Shown: one piece after another, positions 23,143-34,650 of the stretch
Numbering within the stretch: position 1 is the stretch's first letter
How the letters are laid out: every line of letters starts with the position of its first letter
Assembly (NCBI RefSeq): GCF_000001735.4
Contig: NC_003071.7
Span: 4,581,151-4,645,150 of the forward strand
From: Arabidopsis thaliana
Lineage: Eukaryota; Streptophyta; Magnoliopsida; Brassicales; Brassicaceae
Reading direction: 5' to 3'
DNA: 64,000 nucleotides
Made by a program: the position numbers and the translations under genes
The notes under the pieces: model-generated
Databases searched by the model: none
What the model was told of the DNA's origin: nothing
Seen by the model: the letters and a program-made list of their open reading frames with translations, nothing else

Positions 23143-23826
23143 ATGATTCAGTTCCACCGTCTGTATGAGTTGTCTCCGTTGGTAACTGGTTGGGCGATAT
23201 GTGTCATGGTAGTGAGAGTTTACAAAAAAATACTCAACCATGATGCATTCGAACTAAGACTTCTCTTGGTTGATAAATTGGTATACAATTTTCTCGTATT
23301 CCTTTTCGCAATTTGCAGATTTTTTTCTAATCCCTCACCCCTATAATGTTGTTTTCATAGGGCACCCAAATAGAGGCAACAATCGGGCCTCGTTTTTCTG
23401 CCTTCTATTATGACAGAATCAAAGAGAATCAATGGAAAACGATTACTACTTTTATTGTTCGACCAAACTGCGAAGCAATAAGAACAACTCCTCATGAATT
23501 TCGGATTTTGTTCATGGAGCAAACTGTCGTGACTCCCTCAACCACCAAAGAAACCGTTGTGCTTAACAACTTCACTCCATTTGACTACATCATCGAAGAC
23601 ACTGTTCGCAAATATACTTTGGTTGGTAAGTAATAACTTCACAAATTTAATTTTCTTTCCAAACACATAGATTTAACTACTGTCATCTTCATCATATTTC
23701 GACCAGATTTGCTTGGTGCACTCGTTGATTATGGATTTCTGACCAATAACGCGAGGAATGGTACCGATTTGGACGGATTCAAGCTACCCTTCAAGATCAT
23801 GGATAGATAGTACATCTCTTTACCAA
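23143..23826 (+). pseudogene. RPA1-like (DUF223) gene, 5' part, split by CACTA
   Basis: Exon 1 begins MIQFHRLYELSPLVTGWAIC and VMVVRVYKK, the first OB-fold strand pattern of plant RPA70-like DUF223 proteins that bind single-stranded DNA. Exon 2 (from about 23361, after a TTCATAG acceptor) reads QIEATIGPRFSAFYYDRIKE, TTFIVRPNCEAIRTTPHEFR, and ends YTLV before GTAAGT at 23626. Exon 3 (about 23707) reads LLGALVDYGFLTNNARNGTD and LDGFKLPFKIMD, then meets an in-frame stop just before the CACTA terminus at 23827. The remainder resumes at about 26941. The gene has a good TATA box and canonical introns, so it was probably functional before the insertion. Confidence 0.6.
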
Positions 23827-24256
23827 CACTACAAGAAAACAGGTAAACGACGACTACAATCAGCGACAACAAACGTAGTCGTAACATTATACGACTATTT
23901 GGCCACGGATTTACGACTCGCATGCGACAACACGAAAAATTGTAGTTACATAGTCGTTGTTTTACGACTATCGTATGCAGTCGGCAAAGAGTCGGCAAGT
24001 AACGACTATTTGATGATTAAATTATTGAAGGGATAATGTTGTCGTTGCTTAGTCGCTAATTAACGACTATTCTACCGTCTATTTTATTTAGTCGCTAATT
24101 TGACGACTACAGGACGACTAGACGTCTTAGTCGGCCTGTAGTCGTAGAAACGTCGCACCATAGTCGTATAAAGTAGATGGAAAACGTGTTTCGCATTGGT
24201 AAGTAGGTACAGCTAACTATTTAGTTGTAGTCGTAAATTAGTCACAAAAATTGGCC

Positions 24257-24266
24257 TATATAATAA
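24257..24266 (+). promoter_or_regulatory. TATA box of CACTA element 1
   Basis: CTATATAATA lies about 90 bp before the transposase ATG at 24354 and just after the subterminal CGACTA cluster. An A-rich leader with CAACAACAACA follows. Confidence 0.5.
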
Positions 24267-24353
24267 ACGTTCACGCAACTCTTCTTTCACCAACAAATCA
24301 AAACAACAACAACATCAAAGAGAAAAAAAAAAAATTAGTTACTTTATTGTATA

Positions 24354-26822
24354 ATGGCGGGAAACTACAATTATGGCGGTACTGGCGGTTTCTATCTAGA
24401 TTGGATGTACAAGAGATTTGATGAAGTGACGGGGAATTTGTCAGCCGAATACGTCGCAGGAGTTGAGCGATTCATGACATTCGCTAATAGTCAGCCAATA
24501 GTACAGAGTAGTCGAGGTAAATTTCATTGTCCTTGTAGTGTATGCAAGAATGAAAAACACATCATCTCGGGTAGAAGAGTTAGTAGTCATTTGTTTAGTC
24601 ATGGATTTATGCCTGATTATTATGTTTGGTATAAGCATGGAGAAGAAATGAATATGGATATAGGAACGAGTTACACGAATAGGACGTATTTTAGTGAGAA
24701 TCATGAAGAAGTGGGTAATATTGTAGAAGATCCATATGTGGATATGGTGAACGATGCATTTAATTTTAACGTGGGGTATGATGATAACTATCGTCATGAT
24801 GATAGTTATCAGAATGTGGAAGAACCGGTCCGTAACCATTCAAATAAGTTCTACGACTTGTTAGAAGGTGCAAATAATCCTTTGTACGATGGTTGTCGTG
24901 AAGGGCAGTCGCAATTATCCTTAGCATCTCGACTCATGCACAACAAGGCGGAGTATAATATGAGTGAAAAGTTGGTGGACTCCGTTTGCGAAATGTTTAC
25001 AGATTTTTTACCAGAAGGAAACCAGGCAACCACTTCACATTACCAGACTGAGAAGTTAATGCGCAATTTAGGACTTCCATATCATACGATTGATGTTTGT
25101 CAGAACAATTGTATGCTATTTTGGAAAGAAGACGAAAAAGAAGATCAATGTCGATTTTGTGGCGTGAAAAGATGGAAGCCTAAGGACGACCGTCGAAGAA
25201 CCAAAGTACCATATAGTCGTATGTGGTATCTACCTATTGGGGACCGGTTGAAGAGAATGTATCAGAGCCATAAGACAGCTGCGGCAATGCGATGGCATGA
25301 TTAGCACCAATCAAAGGAGGGAGAAATGAATCATCCTTCAGATGCAGCAGAGTGGAGATACTTCCAAGGGTTACATCCCCAGTTTGCCGAAGAACCCCGT
25401 AACGTTTATCTCGGGTTGTGTACTGATGGGTTCAATCCATTTGGCATGTCTCGTAATCATTCGTTGTGGCCTGTGATCCTAACTCCTTATAATTTACCCC
25501 CTGGTATGTGCATGAATACAGAGTACTTATTTCTTACTATTCTGAATTCTGGTCCAAATCATCCTCGAGCTAGTCTTGATGTCTTCCTCCAACCTCTTAT
25601 TGAGGAGTTAAAAGAGTTGTGGTCTACTGGAGTCGATGCGTACGATGTTTCATTGAGTCAGAATTTTAATCTAAAAGCAGTACTACTGTGGACGATTAGC
25701 GACTTTCCGGCGTATAGCATGTTATCAGGATGGACTACTCATGGTAAATTGTCTTGTCCTGTTTGCATGGAAAGTACAAAGTCTTTTTATCTACCCAATG
25801 GACGGAAGACATGCTGGTTTGATTGTCACCGTAGATTTCTTCCTCATGGTCATCCATCCCGTAGGAACAGAAAAGACTTTCTGAAAGGAAGAGATGCTTC
25901 TAGCGAATATCCACCTGAGTCTTTGACAGGGGAGCAAGTTTATTACGAGAGGTTGGCTAGTGTAAATCCACCAAAAACGAAGGATGTTGGTGGGAACGGT
26001 CATGAAAAGAAGATGCGAGGCTATGGGAAGGAACATAATTGGCACAAGGAAAGCATCTTGTGGGAGTTGTCTTACTGGAAAGACCTCAATCTTCGACATA
26101 ATATTGATGTGATGCATACAGAGAAGAATTTTCTTGACAACATCATGAACACTCTCATGAGAGTTAAGGGTAAATCAAAAGATAATATCATGTCAAGATT
26201 GGATATTGAGAAATTTTGATGACGCCCAGGCTTACATATTGATAGTAGTGGCAAAGCTCCATTTCCAGCGTATACATTGACAGAAGAAGCCAAACAGAGT
26301 TTATTACAATGTGTGAAATATGATATTAGATTTCCAGATGGTTATTCTTCAGATTTGGCTAGTTGTGTAGATCTGGATAATGGAAAGTTTTCAGGCATGA
26401 AAAGTCATGATTGTCATGTATTTATGGAGCGACTACTTCCATTTATCTTTGCTGAACTGCTTGACCGGAATGTCCACCTTGCACTATCAGGTACAATATA
26501 TACTTACTATATTTTATTCCAACATTTTTTTAATCTAATCATTTAACTTGCACATATATTTTAGGAATTGGATCATTTTTCCGAGATCTATGTTCGAGAA
26601 CGTTACAGACAAGTCGCGTTCAAATTCTCAAACAGAACATAGTTTTAATCATCTGTAACTTGGAAAAGATCTTTCCACCATCATTTTTTGATGTTATGGA
26701 ACATTTACCTATCCATCTCCCATACGAAGCTGAATTGGGTGGTCCAGTCCAATATAGGTGGATGTACTCATTCTAGAGGTTTTTCAAGAAGTTGAAATGA
26801 AAAGCAAAGAAGCAAAGGAAAA
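24354..26822 (+). pseudogene. TNP2-like CACTA transposase, element 1
   Basis: The transposase-associated domain comes first (LDWMYKRFDEVTGNLSAEYV, then HCPCSVCKNEKHI with the CxC..C zinc pattern). The Transposase_21/TNP2 core follows: YHTIDVCQNNCMLFWKEDEK, CRFCGVKRWK, YLPIGDRLKRMY, LGLCTDGFNPFGMS, FNLKAVLLWTISDFPAYSML, KLSCPVCMES, LRHNIDVMHTEKNF. One frame runs from 24354 to 26490 but is cut by TAG at 25302 (in RWHD-stop-HQSKEGEMNHP) and by two consecutive TGA codons at 26217-26222. An intron at about 26491-26564 leads to a final piece, FPPSFFDVMEHLPIHLPYEA, ending in further stops. Protein function (binding and cleaving TIRs) is lost; the C-terminal domain is missing. Confidence 0.85.
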
Positions 26823-26940
26823 GCTGAATTGGGTGGCCCAGTCCAACAATTTCTGTTTTTTTTTTTCAACATAGCATGGTTACATTTCTTTGCATTAACA
26901 AGAGGTAACAATCTCATATTTTTACTGATTTCTTACCAAA

Positions 26941-27161
26941 CAATATTGCAATGCGAGGCTTATGGAGAAATCGGAATGGACTTTGACAGAAGTTTTCGAT
27001 CCCTTCGCAATAACAATATTGTTATTGTCCTTGCTTGGTGGAAGATAGTTAGGTATTATACCGGTGGTCACCGTGTGAAGATTGTAAGCCATGCCCCTAT
27101 ATCAACTGTGTATCCTTAACAGGATCTCGAGGAAGTGAAAGAAATTAAAATGGTATGTACT
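26941..27161 (+). pseudogene. RPA1-like (DUF223) gene, 3' part
   Basis: The segment reads CEAYGEIGMDFDRSFRSLRN, NNIVIVLAWWKIVRYYTGGH, a stop, then DLEEVKEIKM. This is the second OB-fold portion expected after the 23143-23826 exons, so the two pieces are halves of one gene on the same strand, separated by about 3.1 kb of CACTA sequence. A stop at 27117 and the earlier stop near 23808 show continued decay. Confidence 0.55.
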
Positions 27162-27962
27162 CTTTCGTTAACATAATTTCTTCAAAAACCATTTTGTAAA
27201 CTTATCCACTATTTCTTGTCATTCTCTTTTAAGGTTGTCGACTAATACAAGAGGAATGGAATCATCACTTGCTGCTTCAATATTATTATCTGAATTGTTT
27301 TTTATTTTTACTCCTCTTATGTACCCCTCAAACTTAATGTCAGTCTCTTATCGTTTGAATACTGTAATTCCTTGATATTATTTATTATTATCATCATTTT
27401 TACTTTTTTCGATTGCGACGAACAAATTATTGCTACAGATACATGATTAGCTAATACCAATGTACTTTGATGAAAATTTTATTTTAAATCCATAAAAACC
27501 ACTATCGTGGATTGTTGTTTATAGATAGGTTAATAAATTAATTTCTATCTTTTATACCTTAATCACTTTTTGTTCTATATGTAATATTCTCTTACTTTTA
27601 TCCGCATCTGAATTGAGTTCCCTCCCCAACATTGAGAAATTGTATTATAGCGGGACAATTTTTCACCGATTATAACTTGTTTAGTAAAACCGCAAAAAAA
27701 CTTATACTACTCTTACCTTAATAATCTCTATATAATAAACACCCAATATTCTTTAATGTTTTTTCCATTACCCATTTCTTCAGTTAAAACCTGAACACAG
27801 AGAAATTATGCATAAGTTTACGAAGATAAACAACATTGAAACATCATCTGTTTCATATGTTAAAATGGTTGTTCATCCAAACCTAAAGTACTTAGTTTTC
27901 TACAGTTTTAACTACAACTTTAAACAAATACTAACAATCTCTTCCGTTTTGTTTTTCAACAG
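27162..27962. other. Spacer and leader of the second F-box-like copy
   Basis: 27162-27700 is AT-rich with no gene seen. From about 27720 it is a diverged copy of 21730-22061, the common leader of the F-box-like fragments, ending in a TTTTTCAACAG acceptor-like tract. Confidence 0.5.
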
Positions 27963-28406
27963 GTTGCTGCTATCCCAGAAATTTACTTGCCGGCCCCGGT
28001 GCTTACTAAAATTGTTAGCTACGTTGCAGAATCTGGTGTTGATGCTTCGAAACCCTTTGTTAAGGCTGGTCCGTTATTTAAAGCGGAAGTCTATTCCAAG
28101 GAGACACTAAGTTGTGTCCGCCTTGACAGATTCGGTATTTTATGTGGTGGTCAATGCCGCATTCCATCTATTATCATTTCTTTACAAAATGCCTTGAAGC
28201 CAACAATCCACATGCTTTAACTGTTGTATATGAAATGAATAGCAAACGAGAATTTGGTTGATGAATGCTATAGATCTAGTTTATGGATGGAACCTTATGG
28301 AGAGGATGGGGGATGGGTAAAATTGATGGAACTTATTGGACTCAACCCCGAGTTCGAGAGAGTATTCCACGTTGTTCCCGTTGCAAATTTCGGGCACACA
28401 AAATAG
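27963..28406 (+). pseudogene. F-box-like fragment, copy 2
   Basis: It reads VAAIPEIYLPAPVLTKIVSY, VAESGVDASKPFVKAGPLFK, AEVYSKETLSCVRLD, a frameshift near 28130, a short mid-part with stops, then LVDECYRSSLWMEPYGEDGG, WVKLMELIGLNPEFERVFHV and VPVANFGHTK before TAG. It is colinear with copy 1 at 22062 and longer at its 3' end. LPAPVLTKIVSYV is the F-box-like helix start. Frameshifts and at least two stops (about 28220-28240) rule out a full product. Confidence 0.6.
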
Positions 28407-29236
28407 CTAATTGTCCCAAATATTGAAAGACAATGTTTTGATAATGTGTTATCCATCATTATATGTCTATATACATGTTTATATTTTTCTAAAACTTGTT
28501 TTTTGTATTTATGCTTTTGCTAGTCTGACTTTTTTATGTTATATTCTCGTTAGCTATTCAATCTTCATTTCTATATTTGCTAAGGCTTATCCATCTTACT
28601 TTGTGGTTGGTGTTTAATGATTACAGTTTATGTATGTATTACCTGATTGATTATGGAAAACCTCTTCCCCCATAAATGAGTCCCCGTTGGATTGCATGTT
28701 ACAAGACATCCACGTCTGTATATTATATACCATAGAGATATATATCTTTGAATAACATAATTTGGCCACACATGATTTATTTTGGACATGAGAAACCTTA
28801 TTTACATGTCTAAATTTTTTTTATTTTGTAGTACCCACTACATATGTCGCCACTAACTCATCTCACCACCACACCCCACCCTCTCCAATGTGACAGATTA
28901 TTAGGGTTCCCATTCTATCACGATCTCAAAGTTACTTAAATTTTCATTATTAGATCGCTATTTCTACACCTTCAGTACTATCCGAGTCGATAATCCAAAA
29001 TGCCCAAAATCGTATGCGAGAAAGGCAAATGTATCCACCCTCGACCAATGGCCCTACTAGACATTTCTGGCTACCACCAAGTGCCCTTGCCCCTGTTAGG
29101 GGAAATCAATTTGCTGTCCAGCCTCCTCGTCAACCTTTGGTTCAATTTCACCTAAAGGTAATGTTTAACTACTAATCTTCGCTATTTGAACAATCATCCA
29201 AATTTAGTGTTAACTTTTGGAATCATTTTCTGTCAG
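28407..29236. other. Spacer, possible first exon of a third F-box-like copy
   Basis: 28407-28980 is AT-rich without a gene. 29001-29157 reads as an exon-like stretch ending in a GTAATG donor-like site, and the next segment begins after TGTCAG at 29236, so it may be an upstream exon of copy 3. No domain was recognised in it. Confidence 0.4.
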
Positions 29237-29842
29237 CCTCCCCCGTTCCCTGATATCCACATGCCTGAACACGTAGCTGCTAAAATAGTGAGCTTAATTT
29301 CTAAGGACGGTGTTGATATGTTAAAGGCTTGGATTCAATCACGACCCGATGGCAAAGCCGCTGTTTTTCAAGGGAAACTCTTTCTTCTGTTCGACTAGAT
29401 ATGTCCCCTGTTTTCATTCACATGGCTCATGAATCGTCTAGTTATCACATGTTTTACACCAAATGCATAGCCTTCAAAAATCTGTATGCCCTATATCTTC
29501 AGAAGCAATTGCTATTTTGGATGCTATTAAAGACGTTTTCTCACATGCTGGTCTACTTTACATCATGCTTCATAGTTGCGGTGGATCAATCACGTGGCAA
29601 TTTTATACTCAGTACAAGCGACGGTATTATAAATTTAGTGAAGTCGACTTATTCGCAGATAAGCTAATGTTTCATATCACCGAGGTTGGTCCACGTCGCC
29701 AAGGGACATACAAAAGTTCCTGGGAGTTTGAGGATTACGGTGAGTGTTGGTCGGACCATCAGAACCTCAATGAGTATGAGGGACAGAGGTGTAACACATG
29801 TATTTACTTTTACCTCTCCCAAGAAGTAGCACTTATTTCATA
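29237..29842 (+). pseudogene. F-box-like fragment, copy 3 (diverged)
   Basis: It reads PPPFPDIHMPEHVAAKIVSL, SKDGVDMLKAWIQSRPDGKA, then after a frameshift near 29375 ETLSSVRLDMSPVFIHMAHE, SSSYHMFYTKCIAF, and after another near 29490 EAIAILDAIKDVFSHAGLLY, TWQFYTQYKRRYYKFSEVDL. The order HMPEHVAAKIVSL, GVDMLKAW, ETLSSVRLD parallels copies 1 and 2. The downstream portion differs from them, so this belongs to another subfamily or has a different second half. Confidence 0.5.
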
Positions 29843-30667
29843 AGTAAATTTCAGTTCTGTTCTTCACATTTGCGGACAAACTTAAGAATCTATGCTTTTA
29901 TTTATATATGAAGTTATTATATGTGAAGTTACCTATCGGATTTTTTCATATGTGAAGATATTAAATTAAGTGGTACTTGTCCACTATTTGGCACAATTAT
30001 ATAAACAAGTCCTCGACCGTTACCTCGTCTCCAACATTTTATGGAATTGATTTTATAACTGCATCCATTCTCCCCAGTAAGCTTTATCGCTCTCGAATAT
30101 CAATAATTTATAGAAACTTACATTTCATTACTCACTTTGTACACCGTTTTGCTCAATACAAACATTAGAGATTCTTCCCACCCCGCCGATCCAAATCTTC
30201 CTACTCAGTCATACATCCATCCACATTCCGGTGCCATCATTGTTGTACCAAATCGTGGACACACTGCAAAACAGGTTTTAGTTTGCAACTAAACAAACAA
30301 ATATGTTTCCTTTACTTATTCCAAAAATTTATCATTCCTCTTACTTATCATCGCCCCTTTTAGCAGAAAATGAAATTCCAGGTTATATATTCCGGAACCA
30401 ATAACAACTGAAATATTTTTACAAAAACATAGCAACTAGTTAAAGATCATACATATTTTATATTAACAACTGAAATTTGAATACACAATTTCTCAAATTG
30501 GATTAGAACAACTTGTCTTGTTATGATCCAATCCTTTGTAGCGTCAGCACCTGTTCTGCTGCGTCATTCCTGTCTTAGGTTTCTACGTTTAACATGTGAA
30601 CCAACATGTTACATTAGTTTGGTTAGTTTTTCAAAAGCTTAGACAATGTACGAGATTTACAAAATAT
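29843..30667. other. AT-rich spacer 3' of the mudrA pseudogene
   Basis: No gene seen. Local short repeats (ATATGTGAAG occurs three times at about 29910-29960). A short exon-like segment at 30180-30270 ends before an intron-like AT-rich tract but has no recognised domain. Confidence 0.4.
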
Positions 30668-33385
30668 TTATCTAACCTTATATTCCCCTGTTGATGGTTT
30701 TCTTGCTACCTTAGGCCTCCCTGATGGTCTCCGAGTATATGGTGGAAGCATGGAACGGTGTGGGAGCTCTTCGGGTATGTCTTCTTCTTTGCCAATTGCT
30801 TCAGGGTATACTGCTCTTTTGTAACACGCAACCCATGAGTGTAGTTTGAAACAATCATCAACTAAAGCCTGGTACGAGAGGTTAATGCTATTGGCAGCCA
30901 CAAAAGCATGACCACATGGTATCTTCAGTTTATCATATCTCTTGCAAGTGCACTGCTTCTTTTCAAGATCAACAACATTGTTAGCACCTAGCTTCCCAAC
31001 TACCTCGTAGCTCCAACTGGTTACCCTCCCAACCTTGCTTCCACTTGATGTTGTCAAGTTTTTAAATTTGCTTGTCAACTTCCTGAGGTACTGGACATGA
31101 ATGTGCTTGTGACTTCTTCCGACGCGCGTTGAACCAACGTGTTAACATAGACCTAATAAATCTTAGCAATTCCACAATATGTGACTATCTCCCCTTGCAC
31201 AACGCCTTGTTTAACATTTCAGCAATATTGCTAGTTATCAAATTGAAACGCTGACCAGGGAAATATAACCTTGTCCAATGAGCCATCCCTATGTCATGTA
31301 GATACTTTTTGCAAAGGGGGGTCAATGGCATTAATATGATTATAAAGCGTTTTAAACTTTCCACTCGTAAACTCATATCCAGCGTTTTTCACTATCTGCG
31401 TCAATCCTCTGTTCTTGAACTTGGCTTGGATATTCCTACATAGGTGAATAATACATTCACCATAATGTGCTTGCGGAAATACCTTCTTCACCCCTACCTT
31501 TATCGATTCGTGCCTATATGATAATATAGTGAGTGTGTTGCTGTCAGCTATTATCCTCTCCAACTTTGTAAAGAACAAAGTCCATGCATCATTGTTCTCG
31601 CTATCCACCACAGCAAATGCTAGTGGATACACTTGGAAGTTTGCATCTTGACCACTTGCTGTGAGTAAAACACCCTTGTATTTTCCTTTCAAATGTGTAC
31701 CATCCACAACCAAAACCCTTCTTAGATGCTTAAAACCTTGTATTGAAGCCCCAAAAGCTAAAAACATATATAAAAACCTCACTTTCCTTTCATCTTCAAT
31801 ATCAGGTTCTGTTTCTATATGTGTTATCGTCCCCGGATTTGTTAACTTCAAAAGATGCAAATATTCAGCCAAATTGCTATACGACTCTTCATCGCTCCCG
31901 CCAGCATCTGTTAAAGTTGATTCCCTAGCTCTCCAACACTTTTTGTATGATGCAGAAACCCTCAAATCTTCTAGTACAAATTGCTGAAGATCCATTGGAA
32001 CAGGACCAACAGAAACTTCATAGTATTTTGCCTTAAATACAGATGCAATCACCTTTGATGTTGCTTTCTTCATGTACTGCGTTCTAGTCTCAACCGAATA
32101 TGTGTGTTGAAGTTGCGCTTTCTTAATTTCATAGTAACCAACGCCATTCATTATAGTTTCCAATATTCTCCAATCACATTTCTCATCTGAGCAACTAAGA
32201 ACAAAATAATTCCATTTTGTTCTTGTTTGCTTGAAATGAAACTGATTCTTTATCGCATATATAGCAAATCCTATTTGGCAATCTTCTTTGCTCGCATACA
32301 CTTTTCCCTGGTATATACCTTTACCATCATCATCAATGTCCAAATCATGTAAGTTACCTACTTCATACTCGATGTCCCCAAACAAAGGTGGAATGCCAAA
32401 TTCCTCGTCATCCACTTCCTCCAACTTTCTGACCTCCTTCCTTGTTCCCTGAGAGCTTCCAACTCCACCGACCATCTTTACCGTTCATAACTTGTTCGGT
32501 CTTGTTCACATATATAGCGTGATCAGAAACTCCGCTGCTAGTACAGAAAACTACTTCATCCGGATTGGAGCCCACAACCTTATTGTTAGACCCGTACCTT
32601 ACATCTAAACCTCCTGATACCATCAACTCATTAGCATTGGAGCCACCATAATTATCTGTTAGGAAATTTGACCAAAACTCCTTATCATAACCGCAAAAGG
32701 GCATACTATCTTCAGGTTTTTCCGTGACTGCTTTAACTTCCTCTGTATCGTTATCAACGAAAAACAAGTTTTCAACATCAATGTTAAAACCTTCATTCTC
32801 AATATCATTTCGTGACGATTTCTGCCCATTGTTACTTCATATGTTTGCTTCTGCTTGTTCCAATTCCTCCATGAATTCGTCATCACGAGGAGTCAACAAA
32901 ATTGTAGGAGTTTTTGAACCCACAAACGATATATCGCGAACAGATATGACACCACTTTTAGGCGTTTTTGAACCACTTTCTGCCTCCAAACTGCTTTGAC
33001 GCGGTCGTTTAGTGCTACTATCTCCTCGTGTATCAAAACTCTGTAAATCTTCCTCCATTTCTTCAAACTTCACAAAAAAATTAAGACCTCTGTTTTCTCT
33101 AAATGCACTTAGATAGTACAGAAGGCCAACCTCGCTTGTAACCAAAAGTGGAGGAGTCTTCTCCTTTGATGTGAACATATCTTCATCCGGTGCAGCATAA
33201 CTCAACAAAGGATTTACACCATTCATTCTGAACTCTTACAAAATCGCTGACTTAAACGCTCCTAATGTCATTTCGTCAGAAGTTGGAACAACCCTAGAAA
33301 ACAGTTTGTTACAGATCTCCAGCTTCCACTCTCCATTCGAAGAACAAACCCAATCTTCACAAATTACCATACAAAACTCATCCAT
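30668..33385 (-). pseudogene. mudrA-like MULE transposase pseudogene 1
   Basis: It starts MDEFCMVICEDWVCSSNGEW (33385), the MULE N-terminal domain, then a Ser/Pro/acidic linker, the MuDR zinc-binding region (GKVYASKEDCQIGFAIYAIK, NYFVLSCSDEKCDWRI) and the MULE DDE domain (LRRVLVVDGTHLKGKYKGVL, AFAVVDSENNDAWTLFF, VFPQAHYGECIIHLCRN, SNIAEMLNKALCKG). It ends with a SWIM zinc finger (KKQCTCKRYDKLKIPCGHAF). Breaks: stops near 33234, 32833 and 32464, and frame changes near 32470 and 31300. The second catalytic Asp region, normally SDRH, reads SYRH, so activity would be lost even without the stops. It is convergent with the Ulp1-like pseudogene, as in Ulp1-carrying MULEs. Confidence 0.85.
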
Positions 33386-34650
33386 CAATCCCTAACCAAA
33401 CAAAACAGAGAATTCACATTAATAACCGATTAGCATAATAGATTATCGTAATCGTGTTACTATTTTTAAGGATATTTTTTCATCGTACCTTCGTCGACAT
33501 CGAAATAATAACTGGATTACAACCGTCTGTAATCGTGAAGTAACTCCTTTCTTTTTGTGCAGATCTCAACCATCAAGCATAACCAAAATAACCGGCTCAT
33601 CAATTGATGATACTGGACACTAATCAATTCAAAACTATGAAACACTCATCAATTTTACATGGATTTGACTAGTTCGACACACAGAAGGGGAGAGCAATAG
33701 TTTTTTATTCCTTGATTCAGTGGACATGATATTGTGGATACATAAAACAAAATCAGTATAATGAAAAGTTAAAAATCAGCAAACACAAAGAAAACAAACC
33801 AATAACCATAAAACATTGTGGGAAAGATTTTAAATAATCAAAAATAAAACTTGAATTCATTATTTGCATGTATACATTCAAAGAGGTGCAAAGTAGAGCT
33901 GAACATTTTGGGAGAAGCATCAATTTGATAGAATACAAATTATTTGGAAGCCTCTTTTTCCTACAACAACAACAGATTCATCACTAACCAATATAAATCA
34001 TGGTTTCAAGTTTTTTTTTTTGGCTTTGACTAAAAATAGTCCAAGAAGAAAATAAGGTCAAAAACATGAAAGATATAATTTATATCAAACATAACCAACA
34101 TAACAGGTTAAAGTACATTTGATAATATTGGACACTCATCAATGAACTACTATGATATAATCGTTGGACATACAGAAGTGGACATTAATAGTTTGCAGTC
34201 TATTATTTATTGGACATGATATTGTGGATACTACCTAATTTGCAGAAACAATTTCTTATATTTTTTCATACCAATTTCTTGTTTAATGGGGATCAAGTCA
34301 AACCACGGCATGAATTCTACTACGGTTGATACAATTTATCATTTTTTATGAACGCAACTGGAATTTTCTTTCTCAATTCTAGCCCATTATGATTTAGATG
34401 CTTTATGTACATAGATATCTTTATATTTTTTCTGCTAACGATGCATAATGTATTTGAAATGGCAACATTCACCTTGTTCATGGTAAAGCCACCGACTAAA
34501 TTACCTACATCAATCCTTTAATCAGCTATGTCATGTTATTCAGAAAATAAAACCCTTCATTTCATGTTTCAATGGGGAATACAGTAAAAAAATTGCTTTA
34601 TGAGAACCATGTGATGATATAAAGCCGACTAAAGTCTAGGTGTTGGAAGT
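33386..34650. other. Upstream region with duplicated intron-like units
   Basis: 33590-33745 and 34085-34240 are direct, diverged copies (AATATTGGACACTCATCAAT, CATGATATTGTGGATAC blocks). The second copy continues with TTTGCAGAAACAATTTCTTA and TATTTTTTCATACCAATT, matching the introns of the exon array at 18150-19806. The exon parts are not visible. No coding sequence here. Confidence 0.5.

Larger units (their letters stand above)
23827..26846 (+). mobile_element. CACTA (En/Spm) element 1, 3'-truncated
   Basis: The left terminus is CACTACAAGAAAACAG, the En/Spm-type inverted repeat. It is followed by a subterminal region (23840-24240) with more than fifteen CGACTA/TAGTCG motifs in both orientations, the kind of repeated site bound by the element's TNPA protein. 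A TNP2-like transposase follows. The matching right terminus is absent: the coding sequence stops near 26822 and RPA1-like sequence resumes soon after. The element therefore lost its TNPA gene and 3' end, probably through the duplicated 26-base segment at 26726 and 26820. Confidence 0.8.
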
